Shown: one piece after another, positions 56,529-64,000 of the stretch
How positions within the stretch are numbered: the first letter of the stretch is position 1
Layout of the letters: every line of letters starts with the position of its first letter
Source of the DNA: Mongoliimonas terrestris
Lineage (GTDB): Bacteria > Pseudomonadota > Alphaproteobacteria > Rhizobiales > Pleomorphomonadaceae
Direction of reading: 5' to 3'
DNA: 64,000 bases
Assembly (NCBI RefSeq): GCF_001927285.1
Contig: NZ_MSIG01000007.1
Coordinates: 1-64,000, forward strand
Translations under genes and position numbers: made by a program
The notes under the pieces: model-generated
Told to the model about the DNA's origin: nothing
The model's database searches: none
Seen by the model: the letters and a program-made list of their open reading frames with translations, nothing else

Positions 56529-59500
56529 TCAGCTCTCCTTGGACGCGTCGACGCGCCAGATGGAATAGGGAAGGTCGTGGGGGTCGAGGCGCAGGCGCTG
56601 GACCTTGCCCTGCCAGGTGGTGCGCTGGCCGCGGACGAGGTCCTCCACGGCGAGGCTGCCGTGGTCCGGCCGGTTCCACTCCCACAGGGGAATCTCCACG
56701 TCCGCCTCCTGCACCGCGTGCGGGTCCAGGCTGACGGCGACGAGGAGCACGTTGTCCCGTGACGGGGTCGCCTTCTGGAACCACAGCACGCTGTCGTTCC
56801 AGGCGGCCAGGAAGGTGATGCCGAGGTGGCTGTGGAGGGCCGGGTTGTCGCGCCGGATCCGGTTCAGCCGGGTGATCTCGGGGATGATGTTGCCCGGCCG
56901 GGTCCAGTCCCAGGCGCGGATCTCGTACTTCTCGCTGTCGAGATACTCTTCCTTGCCCGGATAGGGTCGGCCCTCGCAGATCTCGAAGCCGTTGTACATG
57001 CCCCACAGGCCCGACATGGTCGTGGCGAGGGCGGCCCGGATCAGGTGGGCGGAGCGCTCGGAGGTCTGCAGCGAGGCGGGGTTGATGTCCGGCGTGTTGA
57101 CGAAGAAATGCGGCCGGAAATACTCCTTCAGCGGCGTCCGGGTCAGCTCCGTCAGGTATTCGGTCAGCTCCTGCTTGGTGTTGCGCCAGGTGAAGTAGGT
57201 GTAGCTCTGCGAGAAGCCCACCTTGGCGAGGCGCGCCATCACCTTCGGGCGGGTGAAGGCCTCGGCCAGGAACACCGCGTCCGGATGGCGGGCGCGCACG
57301 TCGGCGATCAGCCACTCCCAGAACGGGAAGGGCTTGGTGTGCGGGTTGTCCACCCGGAAGAGCCGCACCCCCTCGTTGACCCAGAACAGCACCACGTCGC
57401 GCAGCGCCACCCACAGCGACGGGATGGCGCCGTCCGCGTAGAAGTCGACGTTGACGATGTCCTCGTACTTCTTCGGCGGGTTCTCCGCGTAGCGGATGGT
57501 GCCGTCCGGGCGCCAGTCGAACCAGTCCGGGTGCTCCTTCAGCCACGGGTGGTCCGGCGAGCACTGGATGGCGAAGTCGAGCGCGAGCTCCAGGCCGTGG
57601 TCGGCGGCGGCCGCCACCAGCCGGCGGAAGTCGTCGAGCGTGCCGAGCTCCGGATGGAGGGCGTCGTGCCCGCCCGCTTCCGAGCCGATCGCGTAGGGGC
57701 TGCCCGGGTCGTTCGGCCCGGCCTTCAGCGTGTTGTTGCGGCCCTTGCGGTTGGTCCGGCCGATCGGGTGGATCGGCGGGAAGTAGAGCACGTCGAAGCC
57801 CATGTCGCGCACCCGCGGCAGCTGGGCGATCACGTCGTCGAGGGTGCCGTGCCGGTTCGGATCGCCGCTCTGGGAGCGCGGGAAGAGCTCGTACCAGGCG
57901 GCGAAGCCGGCGCCGGTGCGCTCCGCGTCGAGCGGCAGCGGCGGCTCGTGGTGCACGCGGAACGGCTTGCGGTCGGCTTCTCCCATCAGGGCGACGGTCT
58001 CGGCCGACAGGAAGGCGGCGATGCGTTCGCTGTCCGGGCCGTCGGTGACGCGGCCGAGCAGCGTGCCGAGCCGCGACTTCAGCGGTCCGTCCTCGGTCTC
58101 CTGGTGGGTGCGCGCCACGAGGCGCCGGCCCTCCTCCAGCTCCAGGCCGACCGCAATGCCGGCCGCGTGCTTCTTCGAAAGTTCGTTGTGGAAGGTCGCG
58201 AAGGCGTCCCGCCAGGCTTCCACCGTGAACTCGTGGCGGCCGAGCCGCTCCAGCGGCAGGTCGGCGCCCCAGCGGTCGTTGCCGAGCGGCTTCATGCGCA
58301 CCTCGCGCCAGGCCTCCTCGTCGGCGGTCCGCCAGAGGAGGGCGGCGGCGAGCTTGTCGTGGCCGTCGCCGATCAGGTCGCAGGTGACGCGGACCACCTC
58401 GCCCACCGTCCGGCGCACCGGAAAGCGCCCGCCGTCCACCGACGGCGCGATCGCCTCGATGGCGAAGCGCGGCGCGGCGGTCGCCGTCGTCACGTCCGGC
58501 ACGGCGCCCTCGCGGGTGAGCAGGATGGGCTCCAGCGCGTCGCCCTCCAGCACCCGCACGTCGGCCGGGCCGAGCGGGATGGCGCTGTCGAGGCTGAGGG
58601 CGGTGGTGCCGGCGATGTCGAGGAAGCGCTGGAAGCGGCCGCCGGTGTCGGTGAGGAACTGGTCCGCGTCGGCGACGGCGCCCCGGCGGGTGTCCGGGTT
58701 GACCAGCACCAGCCGCGCCTTCCCGGCCCGGCGGATGTCCGGCGCGTCGGTACGCAGCACAGCCGTCACCGGGGCGGCGGCGCCCGTCAGCACCCGCATC
58801 TCGGCGCACGCGAAGGTGCCGTTGGAGCGCGCGACGAAGGCGTTGGCGGCGGCGATCTCGTCGGAGAGGTCGACGGCCGCGCCGGTGCGCAGGCGCTCGA
58901 AGGCGGCCGGCGACCCGGAGAGCGGCGACAGGGGCTCGCTCGCCCCGTATTCGAAGCCCATCGGCACCATCAGGCCGTCGCCGAGGGCGGCGGCGAGCCA
59001 GAGGGCGCGTCCGGCCAGCCGGCGCGTCTCCTCCTCGCCGGCCGCCTCGGCGGCGAGCCGCTTGCCGAACGGCGCCTCCGGAAAGGCGATCGACGGGGCG
59101 AGGCGGCGGTGCACGTCGTTCTCGTCGACGAGCCAGGGCGCGCGGGCGTCCCACCAGCGCAGCGACGAGAAGACCGCGTCGAAGCCCGCCCCCTCCAGCG
59201 CGTGCCGCGCCGCGAAGCTGAGGCCCGGCGTCACGGCGAGGAAGCCGCAGTCCGGCGCGCGGGTCCTGACCGCCTCGATCAGCGCCCGCCAGCGGTCCGC
59301 CGGCACATGGTGCGGGTCGACGCAGCGAAAGCCCGCGATGCCGACGGCGGCGAGCCGGGCGAGCCGGTCGGCCAGATGCTCGAACCAGCCGTCCGCGTCC
59401 CGGTCGGGCGGCAGCACGGCGGCGCCCCGGTCGGCCGGCTCGATCCGCGGGTCGAGCCCGTCCGATCGCCCGGCGCCGCGAAAGCCGTAGCGCTCGGCGA

Positions 59501-59816
59501 GCGGCCCGTCGGCCGCCACCCGGTCGGCCACAAGGTCGACGAAGAGGGCGAGCCCGCGCGCCCCGGCCGCTTCGGCAAGCCGCGCGTGCCCGTCCTCCGC
59601 CGGCCCGTCGTGGCCGAGCGCCGGGTTCAGCCGCGTGTCGTCGGCGGTCAGGAACACGTTGCCGGCCGCGCCGGGCGCCAAGAGGGGTGCCGTCGCCACC
59701 GCGTCGAACCCCATGGCGGCGGCGCGGTCGAAGTGGCCGTCGAAGGCCGGGAGATCGCCCACGTGGAGCGGATGGAGATAGTAGAGCCGGTGCCGTTCAA
59801 GCCGTTCGTCTCGCAT
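56529..59816 (-). CDS. glgE: Maltosyltransferase GlgE (long form)
   Basis: Alpha-1,4-glucan:maltose-1-phosphate maltosyltransferase that extends glucan from maltose-1-phosphate. The 1095 residues are much longer than the ~660-700 of mycobacterial GlgE. The C-terminal ~670 form the true enzyme: FEVTGWTDAF-type N-domain (about 500-600), [37 protein letters not shown] (nucleophile Asp), and FLAEAFTRP (acid Glu). The N-terminal ~430 residues look like a second, degenerate GH13-like barrel. The start is the ATG at 59814-59816, where the protein begins [20 protein letters not shown]. It is the first gene of the operon. Confidence 0.94.
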   Translation of the reverse strand: MRDERLERHRLYYLHPLHVGDLPAFDGHFDRAAAMGFDAVATAPLLAPGAAGNVFLTADDTRLNPALGHDGPAEDGHARLAEAAGARGLALFVDLVADRVAADGPLAERYGFRGAGRSDGLDPRIEPADRGAAVLPPDRDADGWFEHLADRLARLAAVGIAGFRCVDPHHVPADRWRALIEAVRTRAPDCGFLAVTPGLSFAARHALEGAGFDAVFSSLRWWDARAPWLVDENDVHRRLAPSIAFPEAPFGKRLAAEAAGEEETRRLAGRALWLAAALGDGLMVPMGFEYGASEPLSPLSGSPAAFERLRTGAAVDLSDEIAAANAFVARSNGTFACAEMRVLTGAAAPVTAVLRTDAPDIRRAGKARLVLVNPDTRRGAVADADQFLTDTGGRFQRFLDIAGTTALSLDSAIPLGPADVRVLEGDALEPILLTREGAVPDVTTATAAPRFAIEAIAPSVDGGRFPVRRTVGEVVRVTCDLIGDGHDKLAAALLWRTADEEAWREVRMKPLGNDRWGADLPLERLGRHEFTVEAWRDAFATFHNELSKKHAAGIAVGLELEEGRRLVARTHQETEDGPLKSRLGTLLGRVTDGPDSERIAAFLSAETVALMGEADRKPFRVHHEPPLPLDAERTGAGFAAWYELFPRSQSGDPNRHGTLDDVIAQLPRVRDMGFDVLYFPPIHPIGRTNRKGRNNTLKAGPNDPGSPYAIGSEAGGHDALHPELGTLDDFRRLVAAAADHGLELALDFAIQCSPDHPWLKEHPDWFDWRPDGTIRYAENPPKKYEDIVNVDFYADGAIPSLWVALRDVVLFWVNEGVRLFRVDNPHTKPFPFWEWLIADVRARHPDAVFLAEAFTRPKVMARLAKVGFSQSYTYFTWRNTKQELTEYLTELTRTPLKEYFRPHFFVNTPDINPASLQTSERSAHLIRAALATTMSGLWGMYNGFEICEGRPYPGKEEYLDSEKYEIRAWDWTRPGNIIPEITRLNRIRRDNPALHSHLGITFLAAWNDSVLWFQKATPSRDNVLLVAVSLDPHAVQEADVEIPLWEWNRPDHGSLAVEDLVRGQRTTWQGKVQRLRLDPHDLPYSIWRVDASKES

Positions 59817-59876
59817 GGACCGTCCGTCGCTGAAGGGTCGGAAAGGCGGGTGGCCGTCGCCGGCCGTCGATCGGTG

Positions 59877-59902
59877 AACCGCCCGCGCGACGGGTTTGTT
59901 CC
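59877..59902 (-). promoter_or_regulatory. Weak EcfG-like promoter of the glgE operon
   Basis: On the minus strand GGAAC (59902-59898), 17 bases, GGTT (59880-59877). One base differs from the CGTT consensus. It lies about 60 bases before the glgE start. Stress control of trehalose metabolism by EcfG is known in alphaproteobacteria, which makes the site worth noting. Confidence 0.4.
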
Positions 59903-60165
59903 GGCCTTCGGGAGGGTGAGTCCGGCCGGCCGCTTCCGCCGGTTGCGCGTCCGGGTCCCTTGCCGTCCAGGCCTCTCGCCGGCCGAACGCGCCCGGCGCC
60001 CCGGGCCGTCCGGGCGTGCCGGTCGTCCCCGGAGGAGGGTCGCGGAGAGGGTGTCGGCGCGTTCGAACCAAAGCCGCCCGGCCGGGTTACGCCTTCTGTC
60101 GAGGGAGCCGCGGGTCGTCGGCGTGTCCCGTCGTGGCGGCGCGCCGACCCCGCCGGAGAGATCGC
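59903..60165. other. Intergenic, divergent, GC-rich
   Basis: 263 bases between the glgE operon (minus) and the diacylglycerol-kinase-family gene (plus). No gene found. An imperfect CGAAC-N16-GGTT at 60064-60088 was considered too weak to call. Confidence 0.4.
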
Positions 60166-61080
60166 TTGCGCATCAAGGTGTTTTTGAACCGCCACAGCGG
60201 CACCATGCGGACCCTCGGCGTGGAGGCGGCCGAACGGGTGATCGTGCCGGAACTGGAGCGGGCCGGGCACGCGGTCAGCGTGGAGGGCGTCACCGGACAA
60301 AGCCTCGCCGAGCGGCTCGACGGTCTCGCCGACGCCGCCCGCCGGGGCGTCGCGCCGGTGGATTGGGTTGTGGTCGGCGGCGGCGACGGCAGCGTCAACA
60401 CGGCCGCGGCGCGGCTTGCCGGCACCGGGCTTGCCCTCGGCATCCTGCCGCTCGGCACCATGAACCTCTTCGCCCGCAGCCTCGGCATGCCGCTCGACTT
60501 CACCGCCGCCGTGGCGGCGATCGGGCGCGCGGAGCCCCGGCCGGCGGACCTTGCCGAGGTCAACGGAATCCCCTTCGTCCACCAGCTGGGGTTCGGCGTG
60601 CAGCCGCGCATGGCGCGCCTGCGCCGGCACGGCCCCGTCAAGGGCCGGCCCGGCAAGCTCCTCGACACCGCCCGGGCGCTGATCCAGGTGTTCCGTCGGC
60701 CCAAGGTGCTGCACCTCGGCCTGACCGTGGACGGCACGACCCGCACGGTGGCGGTCACCGGCCTCGTCGTCTCCAACAGCCTCTACGGCGACGGTCACCT
60801 GCCCTACGCGGACGATCCGGCCGACGGGCGGCTCGGCATCTACACGTCCACCTCCAAGGCCTGGGGCGAACTCGTCGGGCTCACCACCGCCATCGTGCGC
60901 GGCACCTGGAAGGAGAGCCCGCACGTCACCGTGGCGGAAGGCCGCGACCTCGTCATCGAGGGGCGGCGCGGCCACATCGCCGCCACCATCGACGGCGAAC
61001 TCGACCGCCTCGCCCTGCCGGTCCGGGTCACCAAGCGGCCGGGCGTCCTGCGCGTGCTCGCGGTCGCCCCAGATTTCTGA
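60166..61080 (+). CDS. Diacylglycerol kinase family lipid kinase
   Basis: A 304-residue protein of the DAGK/LCB5 (YegS-like) family. N-terminal NRHSGT (about 8-13), catalytic-domain glycine loop VVVGGGDGSVNTAAARL (about 66-82) and LGILPLGTMNLFARSLGMP (about 88-106) are all conserved. Such enzymes phosphorylate diacylglycerol or related lipids with ATP. The start is a TTG at 60166 with GGAGAG upstream; the only alternative starts are much further upstream in a low-quality frame. Confidence 0.9.
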   Translation: MRIKVFLNRHSGTMRTLGVEAAERVIVPELERAGHAVSVEGVTGQSLAERLDGLADAARRGVAPVDWVVVGGGDGSVNTAAARLAGTGLALGILPLGTMNLFARSLGMPLDFTAAVAAIGRAEPRPADLAEVNGIPFVHQLGFGVQPRMARLRRHGPVKGRPGKLLDTARALIQVFRRPKVLHLGLTVDGTTRTVAVTGLVVSNSLYGDGHLPYADDPADGRLGIYTSTSKAWGELVGLTTAIVRGTWKESPHVTVAEGRDLVIEGRRGHIAATIDGELDRLALPVRVTKRPGVLRVLAVAPDF

Positions 61081-61400
61081 AGCGGGAGCGATGTCCTGCC
61101 GGCCTGACGATCCCGTCAGGTCGGAAAGCGCTCCAGGGCGACAATCTCCGGTTCACCATTCGCCATTGTGTGATTTGCGGCACGAAGCTGCGGGCCGGCG
61201 CATTATTGTAACATTCAGATATACCGATGCTTAGTTGCCGGGAGGCGGTCGCAGAGGTGGCCGCAGTGGTTCGCTCGTGCCCGGTGGGTCATGGTTCAAA
61301 CGACACAGGCATGCATTCCTTCCCCGCCCGACGGCGGTCGGCCGCGCCTGATCCGGGCGGCGGACCGGCGCGCCGGACCGGCACCGTCCGAGGGACCGTC
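61081..61400. other. Intergenic region before the GGDEF/EAL gene
   Basis: 320 bases. A weak inverted repeat (61103-61109 and 61114-61120) may end the lipid kinase transcript. The part 61195-61230 is AT-rich (ATTATTGTAACATTCAGATA) and likely contains the promoter of the next gene. AGGGAC at 61391 is the ribosome site. Confidence 0.45.
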
Positions 61401-63011
61401 ATGCTAGGCCGCCTCACCCGTCGGGGCGCCGCGCCGGCCGGATCGACCGCCGGCAGCGGCCTTGTGGAACTCCTCAGCATCGCCGGCATCTGCGCGGTGC
61501 TGATCTCCGCGGAGTTCCGCTACGGCCTCCTCAGCGGCATCGCCGCGACGGTCTCCACGGCCGTGCCGTTCGGCAACACCCTGATCGTCGCCGCGGTTGC
61601 GGCGCTCTGGGTCGGCATGGGCACGTTCAGCGTCCGGCGCCGGGTGGAGCTCTCCTCCGTCTTGGCCGATCGCGAACGCCTGAAGTCCGACTACGAAGCC
61701 CACAAGATCACCGACACCGCCACCGGGCTGCCCAACACGCTCGGCTTCAACGCCTATCTGACGGACCTCCTGGAGACCGACCGGCCGGACGTCTTCGTCA
61801 CCCTGATCGGGGTCGAGATCGGCAACCTCACCCTCATCCGCGACGTGCACGGCGCCGCCGTGGAAGCGGCGGTGGAGCTTGCCATCGCGGACCGCCTGGT
61901 CACGCTCCTCGGCGCCGGCGATTTCGCCGCCCGCGGATCGGGCAGCACCTTCTACGTGGTCACCAGCGGCCCCGGGGACGTCTCCGTCGCGGCCGCCGAC
62001 CGGATCGTCGCCGACCTCATCGAGACCTTCCGCCTCGGCCTCACGGTCGGCGCCGCCGCCATTCCGGCCAAGCTCCATGTGGGCACCACGGCGGCCCGCG
62101 CCGGCGCGATCGGGGCGGAGCGCCTCGTGGAGCAGGCCGACCTCGCCATCCACCACAGCCGCCGCAAGGGGCCGGGCGCGGTGTCGGCCTTCGACGCCGA
62201 CATGAAGGTGGCGCTGGAACACCGGGCGATGATCGAGACCTCGCTCGCCGGGGCCTTGAGGGCCAACGAGATCGTCCCCTATTTCCAGCCGCTGATCGAC
62301 CTTTCCCGCAACAAGGTGTCCGGCTTCGAGGTGCTGGCCCGCTGGACCCACCCGACCGTCGGGGCCATCTCGCCGGCCGTCTTCATCCCGATCGCCGACG
62401 AGATCGGCGTCCTCGGCCCGCTCACCCTCGACCTCCTCGGCAAGGCCTGCAAGGCGGCCGAGGGCTGGGGCGACGACATCAAGCTCGCCGTCAACGTGTC
62501 GCCGACGGCGCTGCGCAATCCCGCCTTCATGGACGGCTTCCGCGACGTGCTGGAGGCCTCGCGCTTCGATCCGCGCCGCCTGGAGGTGGAGATCACCGAG
62601 AACGCCTTCATCGAGGAGGTCACCGGCCTCGACAAGGTCATCGCCGGGCTGAAGAGCGATGGCATCTCCATCTCCATCGACGACTTCGGCACCGGCTATT
62701 CCAGCCTGCACCGCCTGCGCATGCTGCCGTTCGACAAGATCAAGATCGACCAGTCCTTCGTGAAGGACATGATGAACAACGCCGACAGCCGGCGCATCGT
62801 GGAGGCCATCATCTCGCTCGGCCAGAGCCTCGGCCTGCCGACCACCGCCGAGGGCATCGAGGCGGAGAGCAACCGCTCGCTCCTGGAACGGCTCGGCTGC
62901 ACGATCGGCCAGGGCTACCTGTTCGCCCCGGCCATGCCGGCCGCCGAAGTGCCGGATTTCCTCGCCCGCTACACCCGCGAGGGCGTCGCCGTCCTGCGCC
63001 GCACGGCCTGA
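61401..63011 (+). CDS. Membrane EAL phosphodiesterase with degenerate GGDEF
   Basis: Cyclic-di-GMP enzyme of 536 residues. N-terminus has two hydrophobic segments (about 22-40 and 57-75). A diguanylate-cyclase-like domain (about 100-265) has RGSGS at 178-182 where GGDEF should be, so it cannot make c-di-GMP. The EAL domain (about 275-525) has EVL (310-312), NVSP, EITEN, DDFGTG (427-432), IDQSF and AEGIE, so the phosphodiesterase residues are largely intact. The ATG at 61401 with AGGGAC upstream is preferred over the earlier ATG at 61227. The predicted output is lower c-di-GMP, favouring motility. Confidence 0.9.
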   Translation: MLGRLTRRGAAPAGSTAGSGLVELLSIAGICAVLISAEFRYGLLSGIAATVSTAVPFGNTLIVAAVAALWVGMGTFSVRRRVELSSVLADRERLKSDYEAHKITDTATGLPNTLGFNAYLTDLLETDRPDVFVTLIGVEIGNLTLIRDVHGAAVEAAVELAIADRLVTLLGAGDFAARGSGSTFYVVTSGPGDVSVAAADRIVADLIETFRLGLTVGAAAIPAKLHVGTTAARAGAIGAERLVEQADLAIHHSRRKGPGAVSAFDADMKVALEHRAMIETSLAGALRANEIVPYFQPLIDLSRNKVSGFEVLARWTHPTVGAISPAVFIPIADEIGVLGPLTLDLLGKACKAAEGWGDDIKLAVNVSPTALRNPAFMDGFRDVLEASRFDPRRLEVEITENAFIEEVTGLDKVIAGLKSDGISISIDDFGTGYSSLHRLRMLPFDKIKIDQSFVKDMMNNADSRRIVEAIISLGQSLGLPTTAEGIEAESNRSLLERLGCTIGQGYLFAPAMPAAEVPDFLARYTREGVAVLRRTA

Positions 63012-63094
63012 AGCCCGCCGGCGGATCCGCGCCGCACGGCCTGATGGCCGCCGGCGTTTCCGCGCCGCACGGCCTGACGCCGCCGGCGGATCCC
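62996..63094 (+). repeat. 33-bp tandem repeat, three copies, across the stop codon
   Basis: Copies begin at 62996, 63029 and 63062 with the invariant 16-mer gcgccgcacggcctga, each followed by a similar GC-rich half. The first copy encodes the last residues and stop of the EAL protein; the next two copies repeat the same stop in frame. Confidence 0.85.
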
Positions 63095-63126
63095 ATGCAG
63101 CGCCGGAAATAATCCACTCGCCTTGA

Positions 63127-63151
63127 GGAACCTGTCGCCGGTCGTCGCGTT
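63127..63151 (+). promoter_or_regulatory. EcfG-type promoter of the CheW-CheR operon
   Basis: GGAAC (63127-63131), 16 bases, CGTT (63148-63151), an exact consensus match, 39 bases before the CheW-like start codon. The expected 5' leader is about 30 bases, a normal length. Confidence 0.75.
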
Positions 63152-63190
63152 CAACGTCACGTCCGCGGTTGAGGTTCATAAAAGGCCATC

Positions 63191-63706
63191 ATGGTGATCG
63201 AGCGGCTCTCCGCCGTGCTCTTCCAGGTCGGCGGCACGCGCCTGGCGTTGCCGCTTGCCGGCGTGCGCGAGGTGCTGCCGCTCCCCCATCTGCGCCGTCC
63301 GCCCGGCGCGCCGGCGCCGTTCGCCGGCTTCGTCGATCTCGGCGGCCGGGCCCTGCCGGTCGTGCACCTCGCCGCCCTCTTCGAGACCGCCCCCGCCGCC
63401 GACCTCGATCCCCCGCCCGCCGTCGACCCCTTGCACGCCCACCTCCTGGTCACCGCCTTTGCCGGCGACCCGGTGGCCTTCCTGGTCGACCGGGTGGACG
63501 ACGTGGTCACCGTCGGCCCGGTCGAGGCGACGCCGGTGGAGCCGACCGGCACGCTCCACGGCTGCGTCGAGGCGGAGGTCGCCATCGGCGGCCGCCTCGT
63601 CGCGCTCCTCGATCCGGCGCGCCTCCTGACCGCCGGCGAGCGCGCCGCGATCGCGGACCTGGAACGGCAGGAGGCGGCCCGCGCCGCCCGCTGGGCGCAC
63701 GCATGA
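63191..63706 (+). CDS. CheW-domain chemosensory coupling protein
   Basis: A 171-residue protein consisting mainly of one CheW domain (about 8-155): LSAVLFQVGGTRLALPLAGVREVLP, then GFVDLGGRALPVVHLAALF and AFLVDRVDDVVTV. CheW links receptors to the kinase CheA. The next gene, overlapping by ATGA, is a CheR methyltransferase. A CheW-CheR pair is typical of the second module of Wsp- or ACF-type chemosensory operons rather than the main chemotaxis operon. Confidence 0.88.
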   Translation: MVIERLSAVLFQVGGTRLALPLAGVREVLPLPHLRRPPGAPAPFAGFVDLGGRALPVVHLAALFETAPAADLDPPPAVDPLHAHLLVTAFAGDPVAFLVDRVDDVVTVGPVEATPVEPTGTLHGCVEAEVAIGGRLVALLDPARLLTAGERAAIADLERQEAARAARWAHA

Positions 63707-64000
63707 GCGGCGGCGGGGGCGGGATCGGCGGTGCCGACCGGCCGGTCCAGCCGGACCATGCGGCCGGGTCGCGCGAGGCCGGCTTTCCGGCCCTCAAGCG
63801 GCTCATCATCGGGCGCACCGGCCACCACTACTACGAGGACAAGGACGCGCTCCTCGCCGAGCGGGTCGGCGCCCGCCTCAAGGCCACCGGCATTTCGGAT
63901 CTGGGCACCTACGCCGCCCGCCTCGCCGATCCGGCGGACGGCCCGGCGGAATGGGCCGCCCTCGTCGCCGAGATCACCATCGGGGAGACCTTCTTCTTCC
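63703..64000 (+). CDS. CheR-type methyltransferase (3' end cut)
   Basis: The first 99 residues of a chemoreceptor methyltransferase. After a Gly-rich start, FPALKRLIIGRTGHHYYEDKDALLAERVGARL matches the CheR N-terminal domain, and EITIGETFFF matches the start of the SAM-binding domain (usual VTxxETxFFR). The rest is outside the window. The start overlaps the CheW stop (ATGA), indicating one operon. Confidence 0.85.
   Translation, partial: MSGGGGGIGGADRPVQPDHAAGSREAGFPALKRLIIGRTGHHYYEDKDALLAERVGARLKATGISDLGTYAARLADPADGPAEWAALVAEITIGETFFF

Noticed and set aside
60064..60088. CGAAC-N16-GGTT before the lipid kinase gene as an EcfG promoter
   Set aside because: Two mismatches to the 9 key bases and both affect conserved positions.
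56826..61211. A 1461-codon open frame on the plus strand opposite glgE and across the next gene
   Set aside because: Same effect: it mirrors glgE, has no domain, and runs through an intergenic gap and into an unrelated gene.

Overview
The window is GC-rich DNA from an alphaproteobacterium, most probably of the order Hyphomicrobiales (Rhizobiales). The evidence is the flagellar gene order (flgF-fliI-flgBC-fliE-flgG-flgA-flgI-motE-flgH-fliL-fliP and motA-fliM-fliN-fliG-flhB), several tandem flagellins, the alphaproteobacterial flagellin regulators FlaF and FlbT, an FtcR/Rem-type orphan response regulator, a CtrA box (TTAA-N7-TTAA), and promoters of the EcfG general-stress type (GGAAC-N16/17-CGTT). 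I do not name a species.

Bases 1-31.2 kb are a flagellar locus. Four flagellin genes lie on the minus strand, the first cut by the window edge. Three of them share a leader element and at least three have hairpin terminators. Next is a tightly overlapping minus-strand operon (13,956 down to 4,348) for rod, P and L rings, export gate and ATPase. From 14.3 to 30.3 kb the plus strand carries stator MotA, the C-ring (FliM, FliN, FliG), FlhB, hook and hook-associated proteins, FlaF/FlbT, FlgD, the export gate (FliQ, FlhA, FliR) and small accessory proteins. Two unrecognised proteins, one after flhB and one at the end of the run, turn out to be paralogues. fliF, motB and fliK are not in the window. 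FtcR (30.5-31.2 kb, minus) ends a three-gene overlapping operon that starts with a degenerate type I secretion-like ABC protein and a Sel1-repeat protein. A perfect CtrA box lies at its head.

Bases 35.2-42.3 kb are a sugar-type (CUT2) ABC transporter operon with its own LacI regulator and a Gfo/Idh/MocA dehydrogenase. A palindromic LacI operator overlaps the promoter. The following gap (42.3-42.75 kb) holds what looks like an unannotated stress-induced small RNA: an EcfG promoter, a hairpin with a C-rich loop, and an intrinsic terminator.

Bases 42.7-64 kb are mixed chromosomal genes: a small membrane protein, a beta-hydroxyacid dehydrogenase, Dps plus a flavodoxin-like oxidoreductase (EcfG-type promoter), an AI-2E family membrane protein with a long tail, an L,D-transpeptidase, a TadG-like protein with a von Willebrand A domain, a GlgE / TreS-maltokinase / GlgB operon linking trehalose to alpha-glucan, a diacylglycerol-kinase-family protein, a GGDEF/EAL protein with a dead GGDEF, and the start of a CheW-CheR chemosensory operon behind another EcfG-type promoter. 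The recurring theme outside motility is general stress response: three strong and one weaker EcfG-like promoters occur within 21 kb.
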